Shown: positions 18,563-28,558, numbered from the stretch's first letter. The stretch is 64,000 bases of DNA from Polycladospora coralii (GCF_014773435.2 NZ_JACXAG020000001.1:372001-436000); one strand, 5' to 3'. Made by a program: numbers and translations. Notes: a model not told the origin generated them from the letters alone.

Positions 18563-20251
18563 CTATGTATCCCCTTTTAAGGTGACAAAAGACGAAGGCT
18601 GAAGCACCTCTGTCAACACCTGTTCCTCAATTTCGTTTATATCAAACGCCCATTTAAAAACTTCATCAATCCGATCCACTGGAATAACCTTTATTTCTTC
18701 GTACGTATGAAAAATGGCTTGCATATTGCTTGCTGGAATGATTACACGTTTTGCTCCCGCTTGTCTAGCTGCATCAACCTTTGCGATCACACCGCCGACC
18801 CCTTTCACATGACCATGAATACCAATTTCACCGGTCATCGCTAACAAATGATCAACTGGCTGATTCTTCATGGCTGAATAGATGGCGGTTGCCATTGTGA
18901 TTCCAGCAGAAGGACCATCTAATGGAATTCCTCCCGGAAAATTGATATGCAAGTGATACAGATCGGGTCTTTCTCCTAAATTACGTAGAACAGTCAGCAC
19001 ATTTTCAACAGAACCGCGTGCCATACTTTTTCTGCGTAGTGTCCGTTGTTTACCACCCATCTCTTCCTCATCAACAAGACCTGTAATTTGAACACTACCA
19101 CTCCCCTGCTCTACACGCGTTGCAGAAACTTCTAATTCGAGCACGGTACCTAAATTAGGCCCATAAACCGCGAGCCCCGATACTACACCTACTGCCGGTT
19201 TTTCGGGCATGGCCTTCTCCGGTCGTGGACTTAATTGACTACTATGCACCACCCATTCCACGTCTACTGTTTCGATTTGTCGTCTTTTCTCGGCCATCGC
19301 TAATCCAATTGATGTTTGGACGATATTAACAGCATCTCTTCCATTTGTGGCATATTTTTGTATGACGCGAATGGCCTCTTCTTCATAATGGAAACCAACA
19401 CGCTCTAATGCTTGTATAGCTACTGTTTCGATTTCAGTGGCTAATAATGGGCGAAAATAGATTTCCATACAACGCGAACGAATCGCAGGTGGAATCTCAT
19501 CAGGAGTTCTTGTCGTTGCTCCAATCAGTCTAAAATCTGCTGGTAGACCATTTTGAAAAATATCATGGATATGACTAGGTGTCTGGTGATCTTCGGAGCT
19601 ATAATAAGCACTCTCGAGATAAACTTTGCGATCTTCTAATACTTTAAGTAGCTTGTTCATCTGAACGGGATGTAATTCTCCAATCTCATCAATGAAAAGA
19701 ACACCACCGTGTGCCTTGGTAACCGCTCCCTGTTTGGGTTGGGGAATGCCCGCCACTCCCATCGCTCCAGCACCTTGATAAATGGGGTCATGCACTGATC
19801 CAATCAGCGGGTCTGCAATCCCTCTTTCATCAAAACGGGCAGTTGTTGCGTCTACTTCAACAAACTTGGACGAAACATTAAAAGGTGAGTCACTATTTTT
19901 CTTAGCTTCTTCTAAAATACAGCGTGCCGCTGCTGTTTTCCCCACTCCTGGTGGACCATATATGATCACATGTTGGGGGTTAGAACCACATACTGCTGCT
20001 CTTAGAGCCCGTATTCCCTCTTTTTGGCCGACAATATCTGCTATACGGTGTGGCCGCGTTTTTTCTGCTAAAGGCTCTGTGAGCGAAACTTGTCGCAAAC
20101 GAGTTAACTTATCCATTTCTTTACGCGCTTCTTTATCTGCTGCACTTCGACTTGTATGTTGACTTCGTATCAAATTCCAAAAATACATCCCGATCACAAC
20201 TGAAAAAAACACTTGTAAAAACATGAGTACAGCCGTCCAACTCATATTCAT
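18563..20251 (-). CDS. lonB: ATP-dependent protease LonB (sporulation-linked Lon paralogue)
   Basis: 562 residues, the size of LonB and shorter than LonA because the N-terminal LON domain is absent. Residues about 6-25 form a single membrane anchor (FLQVFFSVVIGMYFW). Walker A is [10 protein letters not shown], Walker B VLFIDEIGEL, and the protease pair is in [13 protein letters not shown] and GGVIAKVDAARQAG. In B. subtilis LonB is made in the forespore under sigma-F control and degrades regulators there. It lies directly upstream of lonA, the canonical order. Confidence 0.93.
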   Translation of the reverse strand: MNMSWTAVLMFLQVFFSVVIGMYFWNLIRSQHTSRSAADKEARKEMDKLTRLRQVSLTEPLAEKTRPHRIADIVGQKEGIRALRAAVCGSNPQHVIIYGPPGVGKTAAARCILEEAKKNSDSPFNVSSKFVEVDATTARFDERGIADPLIGSVHDPIYQGAGAMGVAGIPQPKQGAVTKAHGGVLFIDEIGELHPVQMNKLLKVLEDRKVYLESAYYSSEDHQTPSHIHDIFQNGLPADFRLIGATTRTPDEIPPAIRSRCMEIYFRPLLATEIETVAIQALERVGFHYEEEAIRVIQKYATNGRDAVNIVQTSIGLAMAEKRRQIETVDVEWVVHSSQLSPRPEKAMPEKPAVGVVSGLAVYGPNLGTVLELEVSATRVEQGSGSVQITGLVDEEEMGGKQRTLRRKSMARGSVENVLTVLRNLGERPDLYHLHINFPGGIPLDGPSAGITMATAIYSAMKNQPVDHLLAMTGEIGIHGHVKGVGGVIAKVDAARQAGAKRVIIPASNMQAIFHTYEEIKVIPVDRIDEVFKWAFDINEIEEQVLTEVLQPSSFVTLKGDT

Positions 20252-20337
20252 CCATCCCTTTCATCGGTGTCACCTTTCTAATGGTAGTATGACCTCGATT
20301 TAAAAGGGATATGATTTGTTTTTCGCTCAGATGTCCA

Positions 20338-21480
20338 TCATTTTTTTCCTTTTTTCATATACATATCAAAAGCCCAATGCAACATAGGCATAACAGGAAA
20401 ATCCCATTCTCCCATCAACTCATGCACTTCTCCTCCAAACCCAAGTTTATATTGTAAGATTGGGTCAGCTGCATGTTCTTCATCAATCTGATTATGAACA
20501 CCCTGAAAATCATAAGTACGATCTCCCAATGCGTAAGCATCTTGAATCATTTTCCAACGCATCAGATAGGAACCAGGCTCATGCGCTTCATAGCTTGTAC
20601 AGGCACTATAAAGTTCCCAAAAATGCCCATCCACCCTAACGGTTAGTGCTGCACTCAAGTATTGATCTTGTTTTTTCGCAAAATATAAACGAATGCGACT
20701 CACATCTTCCATTTTCAAAGATTGGAACATCGTATTAAAATATTGAAGTGTGCGAACTTCTGACTGTTCACGCTTTGCGGTACTACGCAAGAGATCATGA
20801 AAATGAACTAACTCGCTTTCATCACCTTCACTAATCTGAATACCCTCATCATCAGCTTTTCGAATCTGATCTTGTACCAACGGATCAAAATCAACAAAAA
20901 GTTGGTTGAGTGATTTACCTTTCATATTTAAACGATAGACAAAAGTGGGTTGAACCGTATCAAAGCTCTCTTGTGTCATCCATTTGCGCCATCCCATTTT
21001 ATCTAATTCTTGACCGATATATTCAACACCATTATAGATCACATCGGATGAAATATCTGTAATTCGTTTATTACTTAGTCCATAAGATTGAAACTCTTGC
21101 CTTCCAGACGCGATATTTTTACTACTCCATTTTTGTCGTGTTAGAGGTGGATCCATCTTCAGGCTAAAAACTTGCTTTGTTTTTAAATACTGAAATAATG
21201 GATCAAACCACTGATGGATGGGTATCTGACCAAACCAATCGATTAGTGGACCTCTTGGTATGTACGCTAAGTGTTTATTAATTCCGGGTACTTTTCGGTA
21301 TAAAATTAAAGCACAGCCCACAAGCACATCCGAACTTGAAAACCAACCGATATAATCGTAAGTCCATTTCCATTCTGTTTTGAGATCAGCCCAAGATGGA
21401 TATTGATAAAAATTACGATATGGGTGTTTTGCGATAAAATTCAAATAATCATGACGACTGACTAAATCTACCTTAAACAT
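20338..21480 (-). CDS. FemAB/FemX-type peptidoglycan bridge aminoacyltransferase
   Basis: 380 residues. The N-terminal 170 residues and the 200-350 region form the two GNAT-like halves of the FemABX fold; YQYPSWADLKTEWKW, YIPRGPLIDW and the late ELYSACTSYEAHEPGSYLMRWKMI and YDFQGV segments are typical (parts only quoted). Members add the first amino acid or bridge residues to the lysine or DAP of lipid II, using aminoacyl-tRNA. Without a coiled-coil arm it looks FemX-like. The gene stands alone between lonB and clpX with a terminator upstream of it, an unusual place. Substrate cannot be read from sequence. Confidence 0.85.
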   Translation of the reverse strand: MFKVDLVSRHDYLNFIAKHPYRNFYQYPSWADLKTEWKWTYDYIGWFSSSDVLVGCALILYRKVPGINKHLAYIPRGPLIDWFGQIPIHQWFDPLFQYLKTKQVFSLKMDPPLTRQKWSSKNIASGRQEFQSYGLSNKRITDISSDVIYNGVEYIGQELDKMGWRKWMTQESFDTVQPTFVYRLNMKGKSLNQLFVDFDPLVQDQIRKADDEGIQISEGDESELVHFHDLLRSTAKREQSEVRTLQYFNTMFQSLKMEDVSRIRLYFAKKQDQYLSAALTVRVDGHFWELYSACTSYEAHEPGSYLMRWKMIQDAYALGDRTYDFQGVHNQIDEEHAADPILQYKLGFGGEVHELMGEWDFPVMPMLHWAFDMYMKKGKK

Positions 21481-21607
21481 GTATTTCGCCCCTTGCTATC
21501 ATCAGAAAAATGAGCCGTATGCATACCATTGTAGCATAATAAAATGAATTGCTCTTCATTTCTCATCGTTAAAGTATCGCTTTTTCTTCCTGTAAGTAAA
21601 TACAAAT

Positions 21608-21641
21608 AGACCCGCTCTACACATAAAAGTGTCGCGGGTCT
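21608..21641 (-). terminator. Terminator of the clpX transcript
   Basis: Arms AGACCCGC and GCGGGTCT with inner pairing ACAC/GTGT, followed on the minus strand by TATTTGTATTT. Lies 16 bp after the clpX stop codon. Confidence 0.8.
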
Positions 21642-21656
21642 GTTTGTCACTTACAA

Positions 21657-22919
21657 TTAAGCACTTTCTTCTTTTTTATTGACAATCCTTCCTTCTCGCG
21701 TGGTCAAGCTCGGAGGAACTTTATCCAAAATCGTTTCTTTCGTAATCGTACATTTCTTGACATCATCGCGTGATGGCAGGTCAAACATCACATCCAACAT
21801 CACGGATTCGATAATGGCACGTAGGCCCCGCGCTCCGGTTTTACGTTTAATCGCTTCTTCCGCAATCGCTTGGAGTGCACCTTCTTCAAAGTCCAAATCG
21901 ACATTATCCATATCTAATAGTTTGGTGTATTGTTTTACCAGTGCATTCTTTGGCTCAGTAAGAATCTGAATTAAAGCATCTTCATCTAATGGCTCCAATG
22001 TAGAAATGACTGGTAAACGTCCTACAAATTCAGGGATTAAACCAAACTTAAGTAAATCTTCAGGTAGCGCCATTTTGAGGTATTCACCTGGTTTAAGGTC
22101 CGATTTTTGGGAATCCATTCCAAAGCCGATTACTTTCTTCCCTATTCGTCTCTTAATAATGGTTTCCAATCCATCAAAGGCTCCACCACAAATAAATAAG
22201 ATGTTGCTTGTATCAATTTGAATAAATTCTTGATGTGGATGCTTGCGTCCGCCTTGCGGTGGCACACTGGCAACTGTTCCCTCTAAGATTTTAAGTAGTG
22301 CTTGTTGCACACCCTCACCAGACACATCTCTCGTAATCGAAGGGTTTTCAGATTTGCGTGCGACTTTATCGATTTCATCAATATAGATGATTCCACGTTC
22401 TGCTTTTTCCACATCATAATCCGCAGATTGAATCAACTTAAGCAAGATGTTTTCAACATCTTCTCCTACATAACCCGCTTCGGTAAGCGAGGTCGCATCT
22501 GCAATCGCAAACGGTACATTCAGGATCTTAGCTAACGTTTGTGCAAGCAACGTCTTACCGCTACCTGTTGGACCAATCATCATAATATTACTTTTTTGCA
22601 ACTCGACATCTTCTGATTTTTGGCCTGCATTGATCCGTTTGTAGTGATTATAGACAGCTACCGAAAGTGATTTTTTAGCTGTTTCTTGGCCAATCACATA
22701 CTGTGCAAGTATCGATCGAATTTCTTGAGGTTTAGGGAGACTTTGCAAGTCCATTTCTTCTTCCGTCCCAAGCTCTTCTTCTACTATTTCATTACATAGC
22801 TCGATACACTCATCACAAATATATACCCCTGGACCAGCTACCAATTTACGAACTTGATCTTGTGACTTCCCACAAAAAGAACATTTTAGTTGCCCTTTTT
22901 CTTCATTAAATTTGAACAA
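21657..22919 (-). CDS. clpX: ATP-dependent Clp protease ATP-binding subunit ClpX
   Basis: 420 residues. AAA+ unfoldase that feeds substrates to ClpP. N-terminal zinc-binding domain with four cysteines ([10 protein letters not shown] and CDECIELC), Walker [13 protein letters not shown], Walker [12 protein letters not shown], and the IGF-type ClpP-docking loop (VIGFGMD). Start is TTG at 22919 with AAGGGGTG upstream, which restores the family N-terminus MFKFNEEKG. clpP lies 22 bp upstream in the same direction; unlike Bacillus, where clpP is elsewhere, this tig-clpP-clpX order resembles many other bacteria. Confidence 0.97.
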   Translation of the reverse strand: MFKFNEEKGQLKCSFCGKSQDQVRKLVAGPGVYICDECIELCNEIVEEELGTEEEMDLQSLPKPQEIRSILAQYVIGQETAKKSLSVAVYNHYKRINAGQKSEDVELQKSNIMMIGPTGSGKTLLAQTLAKILNVPFAIADATSLTEAGYVGEDVENILLKLIQSADYDVEKAERGIIYIDEIDKVARKSENPSITRDVSGEGVQQALLKILEGTVASVPPQGGRKHPHQEFIQIDTSNILFICGGAFDGLETIIKRRIGKKVIGFGMDSQKSDLKPGEYLKMALPEDLLKFGLIPEFVGRLPVISTLEPLDEDALIQILTEPKNALVKQYTKLLDMDNVDLDFEEGALQAIAEEAIKRKTGARGLRAIIESVMLDVMFDLPSRDDVKKCTITKETILDKVPPSLTTREGRIVNKKEESA

Positions 22920-22941
22920 CTGTCGTCACCCCTTTCAGCAA

Positions 22942-23523
22942 TCATTTACGAGTAATGACATCGTCAATAACCCCGTATGCTTTTGCCGCTTCAGCTTCCA
23001 TAAAGTAGTCCCGATCAGTATCTTGTGCGATACGTTCAAGTGACTGACCTGTTCGTTCTGCCAAAATACGGTTCAGCTGACTTTTCGTTCTCAAAATCCA
23101 TTCCGCATGAATTTTAATATCTGACGCTTGACCTCTTGCACCACCTAAAGGCTGGTGAATCATAATTTCACTGTTTGGTAATGCAAATCGCTTCCCTTTT
23201 GTCCCTGCTGCGAGTAGAAATGCGCCCATACTAGCTGCAAGCCCTACACAAATCGTAGAGACATCCGGCTTAATATATTGCATGGTATCAAAGATAGCCA
23301 TTCCAGCAGTTACAGAACCACCTGGTGAGTTTATGTACATACTAATGTCTTTTTCTGCATCTTCAGCTGACAGAAAAAGAAGTTGTGCCACTACTAAGTT
23401 TGCTATGTGATCATCAATCGGACTGCCGATTAAAATAATACGGTCCTTTAAAAGACGAGAGTAAATATCATACGATCTCTCTCCACGATTGGTCTGCTCA
23501 ACCACCATCGGAACTAATGGCAT
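22942..23523 (-). CDS. clpP: ATP-dependent Clp protease proteolytic subunit ClpP
   Basis: 193 residues from the ATG at 23523, where GAGGTGG stands at proper distance; the open frame runs 29 codons further upstream to the tig stop but that part is not family-like. Catalytic serine in [11 protein letters not shown], histidine in [16 protein letters not shown], aspartate further on. N-terminal [17 protein letters not shown] is the normal processed start. Forms the protease chamber used by ClpX. Note that B. subtilis lacks clpP at this site. Confidence 0.96.
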   Translation of the reverse strand: MPLVPMVVEQTNRGERSYDIYSRLLKDRIILIGSPIDDHIANLVVAQLLFLSAEDAEKDISMYINSPGGSVTAGMAIFDTMQYIKPDVSTICVGLAASMGAFLLAAGTKGKRFALPNSEIMIHQPLGGARGQASDIKIHAEWILRTKSQLNRILAERTGQSLERIAQDTDRDYFMEAEAAKAYGVIDDVITRK

Positions 23524-23609
23524 GAACGCCACCTCGCTTCCAAAATGGATATTTTGAAAACAAGGCACGTATTCGTTCTGTGCCTCGTTTTCTAAGTTCC
23601 TTATAACCA

Positions 23610-24902
23610 TTATGCCTTATTTTGACTTACTGATACAAGTAGATCGATCGTTTTCTTCATACGAAGTTGATCTTTAATCGATTCCAAAGCTCCTTGTGCA
23701 TCAACCAGCTTACGAATCTCCTCAACATCACGACTCATTTGTTGTGCCATGTCTTCCATTTCTTGATCGATATCTTCAGTACTTGGTTCTAGGTTTTCTG
23801 CTTTTCCGATCGCTTCGAGTACGAGATTTGCACGTACTTTCTTCTCTGCATCACCTTTAAATTGCTCTTTTAATTGTTCTTGGTCTTGACCCGTAAATTG
23901 GGCATACATTTCTAAGTTTAAACCTTGATATGAAAGTTGTTGAGCAAACTGATTTAACATTTGTTCGGTTTCACTTTCAATCATGACTTCTGGGATTTCA
24001 ACCTCAGCATTTTGAGCAGCCTTTTCCACTAATTCATTACGGATATAGCTTTCTTTTTCTTTCTCAGCTTTTTCCTGTAATTTTTTCTCTGTATCTGCTT
24101 TTAACTCTTCCAAAGTATCAAATTCGCTCACATCTTGTGCAAATTCATCATCTAGTTCCGGCAGATTTAAACGTTTAATTTCATGTAGTTTCACTTTGAA
24201 AACAGCAGGCTTACCAGCTAAGTCTTCTACATGGTATTCTTCAGGGAAAGTAACTTCAATATCTTTTTCATCCCCTAGGTTCATACCGATCATTTGATCT
24301 TCAAATCCTGGAATAAAAGAGCCTGAGCCAATTTCTAGTGTGTATTGTTCAGCAGTACCGCCTTCAAATGCGACACCTTCAACAGAGCCTGCAAAATCGA
24401 TAATGACACGATCACCATTTTCGACTGCGCCAGACTCAACTACTTCAAGTTGGCCTTGCTGCTTCTGCATATTGGTTAGTTCTTCTTCAACCGCTTCAGC
24501 TGTAACTGTGAAGTCTTTTTCAGGAACTTCTAGTCCTTTGTACTCTCCTAATGTCACTTCAGGCTTTACGGTTACAGTGGCTTTAAAAATAAGGGTTTTC
24601 CCTTTTTCTAATTGCTCAATGTCAATCTCTGGACGATCAACAGGGAATATTTCCGTTTCTTTAACTGCTTCTTCATAAGCTACTGGCAATAAGATATCTA
24701 AAGCATCTTGATATAGAGATTCTACACCAAAGCGTTGTTCGAAAAGCGAACGAGGTACTTTACCTTTACGAAAACCAGGTACGTTCACCTTTTTCACGAC
24801 TTTTTTAAATGCTTGATTTAATGCATCGACTACTGCTTGCTCATCTGTTTCTACTGTAAGTATTCCTGTATTTTTCTCTGTTTTTTCCCAACTTGCCTTC
24901 AT
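23610..24902 (-). CDS. tig: Trigger factor
   Basis: 430 residues, normal length. Ribosome-bound chaperone and prolyl isomerase. The ribosome-binding signature is [19 protein letters not shown] at about residue 42, the FKBP-type domain lies at about 150-245 ([19 protein letters not shown]), and the C-terminal part is helical and acidic. ATG at 24902 with AGGAGG. First gene of tig-clpP-clpX; clpP starts 86 bp further on. Confidence 0.96.
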   Translation of the reverse strand: MKASWEKTEKNTGILTVETDEQAVVDALNQAFKKVVKKVNVPGFRKGKVPRSLFEQRFGVESLYQDALDILLPVAYEEAVKETEIFPVDRPEIDIEQLEKGKTLIFKATVTVKPEVTLGEYKGLEVPEKDFTVTAEAVEEELTNMQKQQGQLEVVESGAVENGDRVIIDFAGSVEGVAFEGGTAEQYTLEIGSGSFIPGFEDQMIGMNLGDEKDIEVTFPEEYHVEDLAGKPAVFKVKLHEIKRLNLPELDDEFAQDVSEFDTLEELKADTEKKLQEKAEKEKESYIRNELVEKAAQNAEVEIPEVMIESETEQMLNQFAQQLSYQGLNLEMYAQFTGQDQEQLKEQFKGDAEKKVRANLVLEAIGKAENLEPSTEDIDQEMEDMAQQMSRDVEEIRKLVDAQGALESIKDQLRMKKTIDLLVSVSQNKA

Positions 24903-24982
24903 CGTACAAACCTCCTGATAACAATCTATTCAATTTATGGATGAATTAGTCCGCAACTTGCCATTTAAATAGCAACCACTAC

Positions 24983-25010
24983 ATTATAACACAGGCCAAA
25001 CACTTTGCAA
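24983..25010 (-). promoter_or_regulatory. Candidate sigma-A promoter of tig
   Basis: Minus strand TTGCAA (25005-25010), 16-base spacer, TATAAT (24983-24988) preceded by TGT, an extended -10. About 80 bp before the tig start. Confidence 0.7.
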
Positions 25011-25229
25011 CACGAGGGAAGTAGAAGATATTCGTACATTCCAGACAAATTTGCATGAATCATTTTCTATAAATCCTGTATGTAGTTTAAGTTTTTTTAC
25101 CATCGTTCCAAATGAGATACCCTACTCATTTTTCACTTGTGAATACCATTCACGGTATGATGTTCATCATATGTCTTTAGGAAAAAAGAGTTCCTCTTGC
25201 TTTTTGGTGATCGTCCTTATCAGAAAAAC

Positions 25230-25265
25230 AAACTGCCACCCCCTATAGATAGAGGATGGCAGTTT
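25230..25265 (-). terminator. Terminator of the Cys/His-rich spore-type gene
   Basis: Arms AAACTGCCA and TGGCAGTTT, with further weak pairing inside; on the minus strand it is followed by GTTTGTTTTTC. Begins 3 bp after the stop codon of the gene at 25268. Confidence 0.75.
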
Positions 25266-25267
25266 GA

Positions 25268-25603
25268 TCATTGAACTGAAGATACTCCTGTAAAGGGTAC
25301 TCTAAACGTCCCGTTATTCGTTACAATGGTGAAATAATCACAGTTTACTTCCGAAATTGTGCCCGTATAAATTGCTTGTGCATTTGTAAGAACCGTACCT
25401 GTTGCTCCAATCGATTCGATACACTTTAAAAAATTGCAGAAACAAGGTGCAGTTGTTGAAGTTGGTGTACAACCCTTTGTTTTTTTTGAGTCACATGTGT
25501 TACAACCACCACAATCACAACTGTGGCTGCTGCTATGGGAGTGCGAGCTTTTTTTCGAGAAAAAACCATCATCGAATACACCGCTATTAATAATCGTAGA
25601 CAC
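25268..25603 (-). CDS. Small Ser/His/Cys-rich protein, probable spore coat component
   Basis: 111 residues, starting with GTG at 25603 behind AAGGAGG. Residues 18-30 are a Ser-His cluster (SHSHSSSHS), followed by cysteine pairs (CDCGGCNTCDS) and more cysteines (PCFCNFLKC), which could bind metal or crosslink. The last 50 residues look like a small beta-barrel with a TGTISEVNCDYFTIVTNNG pattern, similar in layout to DUF2642-type coat domains. No signal peptide. A CATAGTGTA element at 25671-25679 fits the sigma-K -10. No named family recognised; the coat role is an inference. Confidence 0.6.
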   Translation of the reverse strand: MSTIINSGVFDDGFFSKKSSHSHSSSHSCDCGGCNTCDSKKTKGCTPTSTTAPCFCNFLKCIESIGATGTVLTNAQAIYTGTISEVNCDYFTIVTNNGTFRVPFTGVSSVQ

Positions 25604-25670
25604 CTCAATTCCTCCTTATTACTACGTGCTTAGCCTTTATCAATGTATATCACTACTGACATTCTGCTCA

Positions 25671-25679
25671 TACACTATG
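25671..25679 (-). promoter_or_regulatory. Candidate sigma-K -10 element
   Basis: Minus strand CATAGTGTA, matching CATAnnnTA, 68 bp before the GTG start. No AC-type -35 at 16-17 bases upstream. Confidence 0.3.
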
Positions 25680-25850
25680 AGCACAAACAAATAGACGACA
25701 CGGTTAATAACCATTTTATGAAAGATAAATATTGATAAACGTCCATCTATGGGATAGCAAATACCATTTGGGTGTAGTCATATATCCGTTTCAATTGGAA
25801 AGATGACTAAATATACTGTGACAAATATCTTTCAGAAAGGAGGAGGATCT

Positions 25851-28229
25851 ATGGGCAAAAAACCATTGAGAAAAAAACGCAAAAAAAGTCCTCTTTCTTA
25901 CTATTCCTATGGTAAGCATAAGCGCACACCACTTTATACCCACAAAAAGCGATACCCCTCCCATAAAAAAAATGAAATTGGTAATATTGATGTGGAAAAC
26001 GAAATTAACAATCAACCCGAAACAAACACTGATGCCACAAACAAGGTAACAACAGATAGTGACTCGACAGCAAAAAATAGTGCTGATACATCCAGTGAAG
26101 CGGACAACCAATCAGACGCACAAGCTAAAACGGAGGCTGACACTTCCAGCGATGCCCAAAATCAAGCGAACTCCGACAGTGACTCCATTGTTCACAGTCA
26201 ATCCGAGAACAGTAGCGGAGCAAACGTTGAACCGGATAGCTTTTCCACCACAGACGCTTCGAGTGATGCCCAAAATGACAACGATTCCGACAGTGACTCC
26301 AAGGCTCAAAATCAATCCGAAAATGCGAGTGAAGCAAGCAGTGATTCTGAAAGTGAATCAAATGCCCTCAACCGTTCAGACACCTCTAGTGGCGCTAGTG
26401 TCAATCCCGATAGTACTTCTACCACAAACGCTTCGAGTGATGCCCAAAATGACAACGATTCCGACAGTGATTCCATGGTTCAAAACCAATCCGAAAATGC
26501 CAGTGGGGCAAAAAATGATTCAGATTCTGAAAGTGGATCAAACGCCCTCAACCGATCAGATACCTCTAGTGGCGCTAGTGTCAATCCCGATAGTACTTCT
26601 ACCACAGATGCTTCGAGTCATGCCCAAAGTGACAACGACTCCGACAGTGATTCTAAGGCTCAAAACCAATCCGAAAATGCCAGTGGGGCAAAAAATGATT
26701 CAGATTCTGAAAGTGGATCAAACGTCCTCAACCGATCAGATACCTCTAGTGGCGCTAGTGTCAATCCCGATAGTACTTCTACTACAGACGCTTCGAGTCA
26801 TGCCCAAAGTGACAACGACTCCGACAGTGATTCTAAGGCTCAAAATCAATCCGAAAATGCCAGTGGAGCCAAAAATGATTCAGATTCTGAAAGTGGATCA
26901 AACGTCCTCAATCGAACGGATACCTCCAGTGGCGCTAGTGTCAATCCCGATAGTACTTCTACTACAGATGCTTCGAGCGATGCCCAAAATGACAACGATT
27001 CCGACAGTGATTCTAAGGTTCAAAACCAATCCGAAAATGCCAGTGGGGCAAGTGCAAATCCCAACAGCTTGTCCACTAGTAATCCCGATACATCCAGTCA
27101 AGCACGGAATAAAGCGGATTCAGATACTGAATCTACCGCACAAACCCATTCTGATACATCTAGCGGAGCAAACGTAAATCCCAACAGTTTGTCCACTAGT
27201 AATCCCGATACATCTAGTGGGGCGAATGTAAACCCCAACAGTTTGTCGAATAGTAATCCTGAAACATCCAGTCAAGCTCGAAATAAAGCGGATTCAGATA
27301 CTGAATCTACCGCACAGACCCACTCCGACACATCTAGCGGAGCAAACGTAAATCCCAACAGTTTGTCCACTAGTAATCCCGACACATCTAGTGGGGCGAA
27401 TGTAAACCCCAACAGTTTGTCGAATAGTAATCCTGATACATCCAGTCAAGCTCGAAATAAAGCGGATTCAGATACTGAATCTACCGCACAAACCCACTCC
27501 GACACATCTAGCGGAGCAAATGTGAATCCGAATAGCTTATCTACCAGCAATCCTGATTCTAACAGTGGCGCGAATAGCAACCCGCAACTGAGTAATAATT
27601 CCGAGGTATGTCCGAAGACCGATGCAAACACTTCGACGAGTGATAGTGGAGCTACAAACACTTCAGATACAACCAGTGGAGCTACAAATGACACCGATTT
27701 AGCCAATGATAGTGATTCACGTAACGGTGACTTAAGCACATGTAGCGATTCAAAGTCAAAAAACGATTCAAAAAATAACAACCCGAGCAAATCGGATAAT
27801 GCACTTAGTACTACCAGTGAATCCAAAAATAAATCACATAACGATAGTGATGCATCCAATGCCTTTGATCATGATACAGCTTTAGATAGTAAGGCGAGTG
27901 GAACTGCTAGTGCAGCCAATAATTCAGCAAATACCATATCGCATGGGAATACCAATTCCTTTTCTGTAGGAAACAATACGATTGTCAATGTTACAGATAA
28001 TTCCTTTGGCGTTTCAATGCTTTTAATGATGAAGCTACTTACAAATTCTGACTCTGATCAAAATATTGATCTTTGTAATTCTCACAAAAATCAAGGAAAA
28101 TCCAATTTCACTAAAAAATTGGAGTACACATTAGATGCATTATTAGAAGAAGAAAAGCAAAAAAGAATGTTATTAATGGATCTTTTACAAAAACAAAACA
28201 CGACTAATGTACACCATACAAACAAATAG
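25851..28229 (+). CDS. Large Ser/Asp/Asn-rich tandem-repeat protein, possible spore surface protein
   Basis: 792 residues from the ATG at 25851, which follows AAAGGAGGAGG. Three parts are visible. Residues 1-45 are strongly basic (many Lys, Arg, Tyr). Residues about 46-680 are disordered and made almost only of Ser, Asp, Asn, Thr, Ala and Gln, with a 60-residue repeat and then a 58-residue repeat. The last 110 residues include a short hydrophobic patch (FGVSMLLMMKLL) and a charged helix (LDALLEEEKQKRM). There is no signal peptide and no LPXTG anchor, so it is not an Sdr-type wall protein despite the SD composition. The design (basic head, acidic serine-rich body) recalls disordered coat proteins. 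The neighbour at 25268 is a divergent Cys-rich gene. Function unknown. Confidence 0.75.
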   Translation: MGKKPLRKKRKKSPLSYYSYGKHKRTPLYTHKKRYPSHKKNEIGNIDVENEINNQPETNTDATNKVTTDSDSTAKNSADTSSEADNQSDAQAKTEADTSSDAQNQANSDSDSIVHSQSENSSGANVEPDSFSTTDASSDAQNDNDSDSDSKAQNQSENASEASSDSESESNALNRSDTSSGASVNPDSTSTTNASSDAQNDNDSDSDSMVQNQSENASGAKNDSDSESGSNALNRSDTSSGASVNPDSTSTTDASSHAQSDNDSDSDSKAQNQSENASGAKNDSDSESGSNVLNRSDTSSGASVNPDSTSTTDASSHAQSDNDSDSDSKAQNQSENASGAKNDSDSESGSNVLNRTDTSSGASVNPDSTSTTDASSDAQNDNDSDSDSKVQNQSENASGASANPNSLSTSNPDTSSQARNKADSDTESTAQTHSDTSSGANVNPNSLSTSNPDTSSGANVNPNSLSNSNPETSSQARNKADSDTESTAQTHSDTSSGANVNPNSLSTSNPDTSSGANVNPNSLSNSNPDTSSQARNKADSDTESTAQTHSDTSSGANVNPNSLSTSNPDSNSGANSNPQLSNNSEVCPKTDANTSTSDSGATNTSDTTSGATNDTDLANDSDSRNGDLSTCSDSKSKNDSKNNNPSKSDNALSTTSESKNKSHNDSDASNAFDHDTALDSKASGTASAANNSANTISHGNTNSFSVGNNTIVNVTDNSFGVSMLLMMKLLTNSDSDQNIDLCNSHKNQGKSNFTKKLEYTLDALLEEEKQKRMLLMDLLQKQNTTNVHHTNK
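26217..27044 (+). repeat. 180-bp in-frame tandem repeat
   Basis: A first diverged copy of 174 bp (26217-26390), then full 180-bp copies starting at 26391, 26571 and 26751, and a partial copy at 26931-27044. Each encodes a unit starting GASVNPDSTSTT. The copies at 26571 and 26751 are almost identical in DNA, so duplication is recent or maintained by gene conversion. Confidence 0.9.
27045..27587 (+). repeat. 174-bp in-frame tandem repeat
   Basis: A partial unit (27045-27164), full copies at 27165-27338 and 27339-27512, and a partial copy to about 27587. Each full unit is two 18-residue modules (GANVNPNSLSTSNPDTSS type) plus a 22-residue module (QARNKADSDTESTAQTHS). Confidence 0.9.
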
Positions 28230-28434
28230 TTAGCATCATTAAAAACATCCATGTGATTTTAAAAATTGCAGGGAGTGCTATATGTGTGAACGAATGACTA
28301 TGTGGAGAACACGGATATCGTCAATGTCTAAGCTGTTTGTACAGCCTTATCGATTCGTATCGCATATGATTATGATAAGAATCCCTCGTACGCTTACTCC
28401 TCATCTCAATTTTCATTTACTTTGTCATGGCCAT

Positions 28435-28480
28435 AAAAAAAGATGTGCCCACAGTATATACTGTGGGCACATCTTTTTTT
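28435..28480. terminator. 46-bp perfect palindrome, bidirectional terminator next to tRNA-Arg
   Basis: Two perfect 23-bp arms with no unpaired centre, starting with seven A and ending with seven T. Terminates the tRNA on the minus strand and could also stop the repeat-protein transcript on the plus strand. Confidence 0.9.
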
Positions 28481-28481
28481 A

Positions 28482-28558
<77 letters not shown>

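Larger units (their letters stand above)
24903..25267. other. Intergenic stretch: tig leader/promoter and terminator of the Cys-rich gene
   Basis: 365 bp without a gene. The left part is the 5' leader and promoter of tig, the right end is the terminator of the gene at 25268. Short open frames in between have no ribosome site. Nothing else recognised. Confidence 0.6.

Noticed and set aside
26059-27177. 372-codon open frame in another phase over the repeat gene
   Set aside because: It exists only because the 180-bp repeat is a multiple of three and lacks stops in this phase. The phase starting at 25851 has the ribosome site and runs through the whole gene.
26217-27587. Regular repeats that could be mistaken for a CRISPR array
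   Set aside because: Repeats are 174-180 bp, contiguous, in frame and coding; there are no unique spacers and no cas genes.
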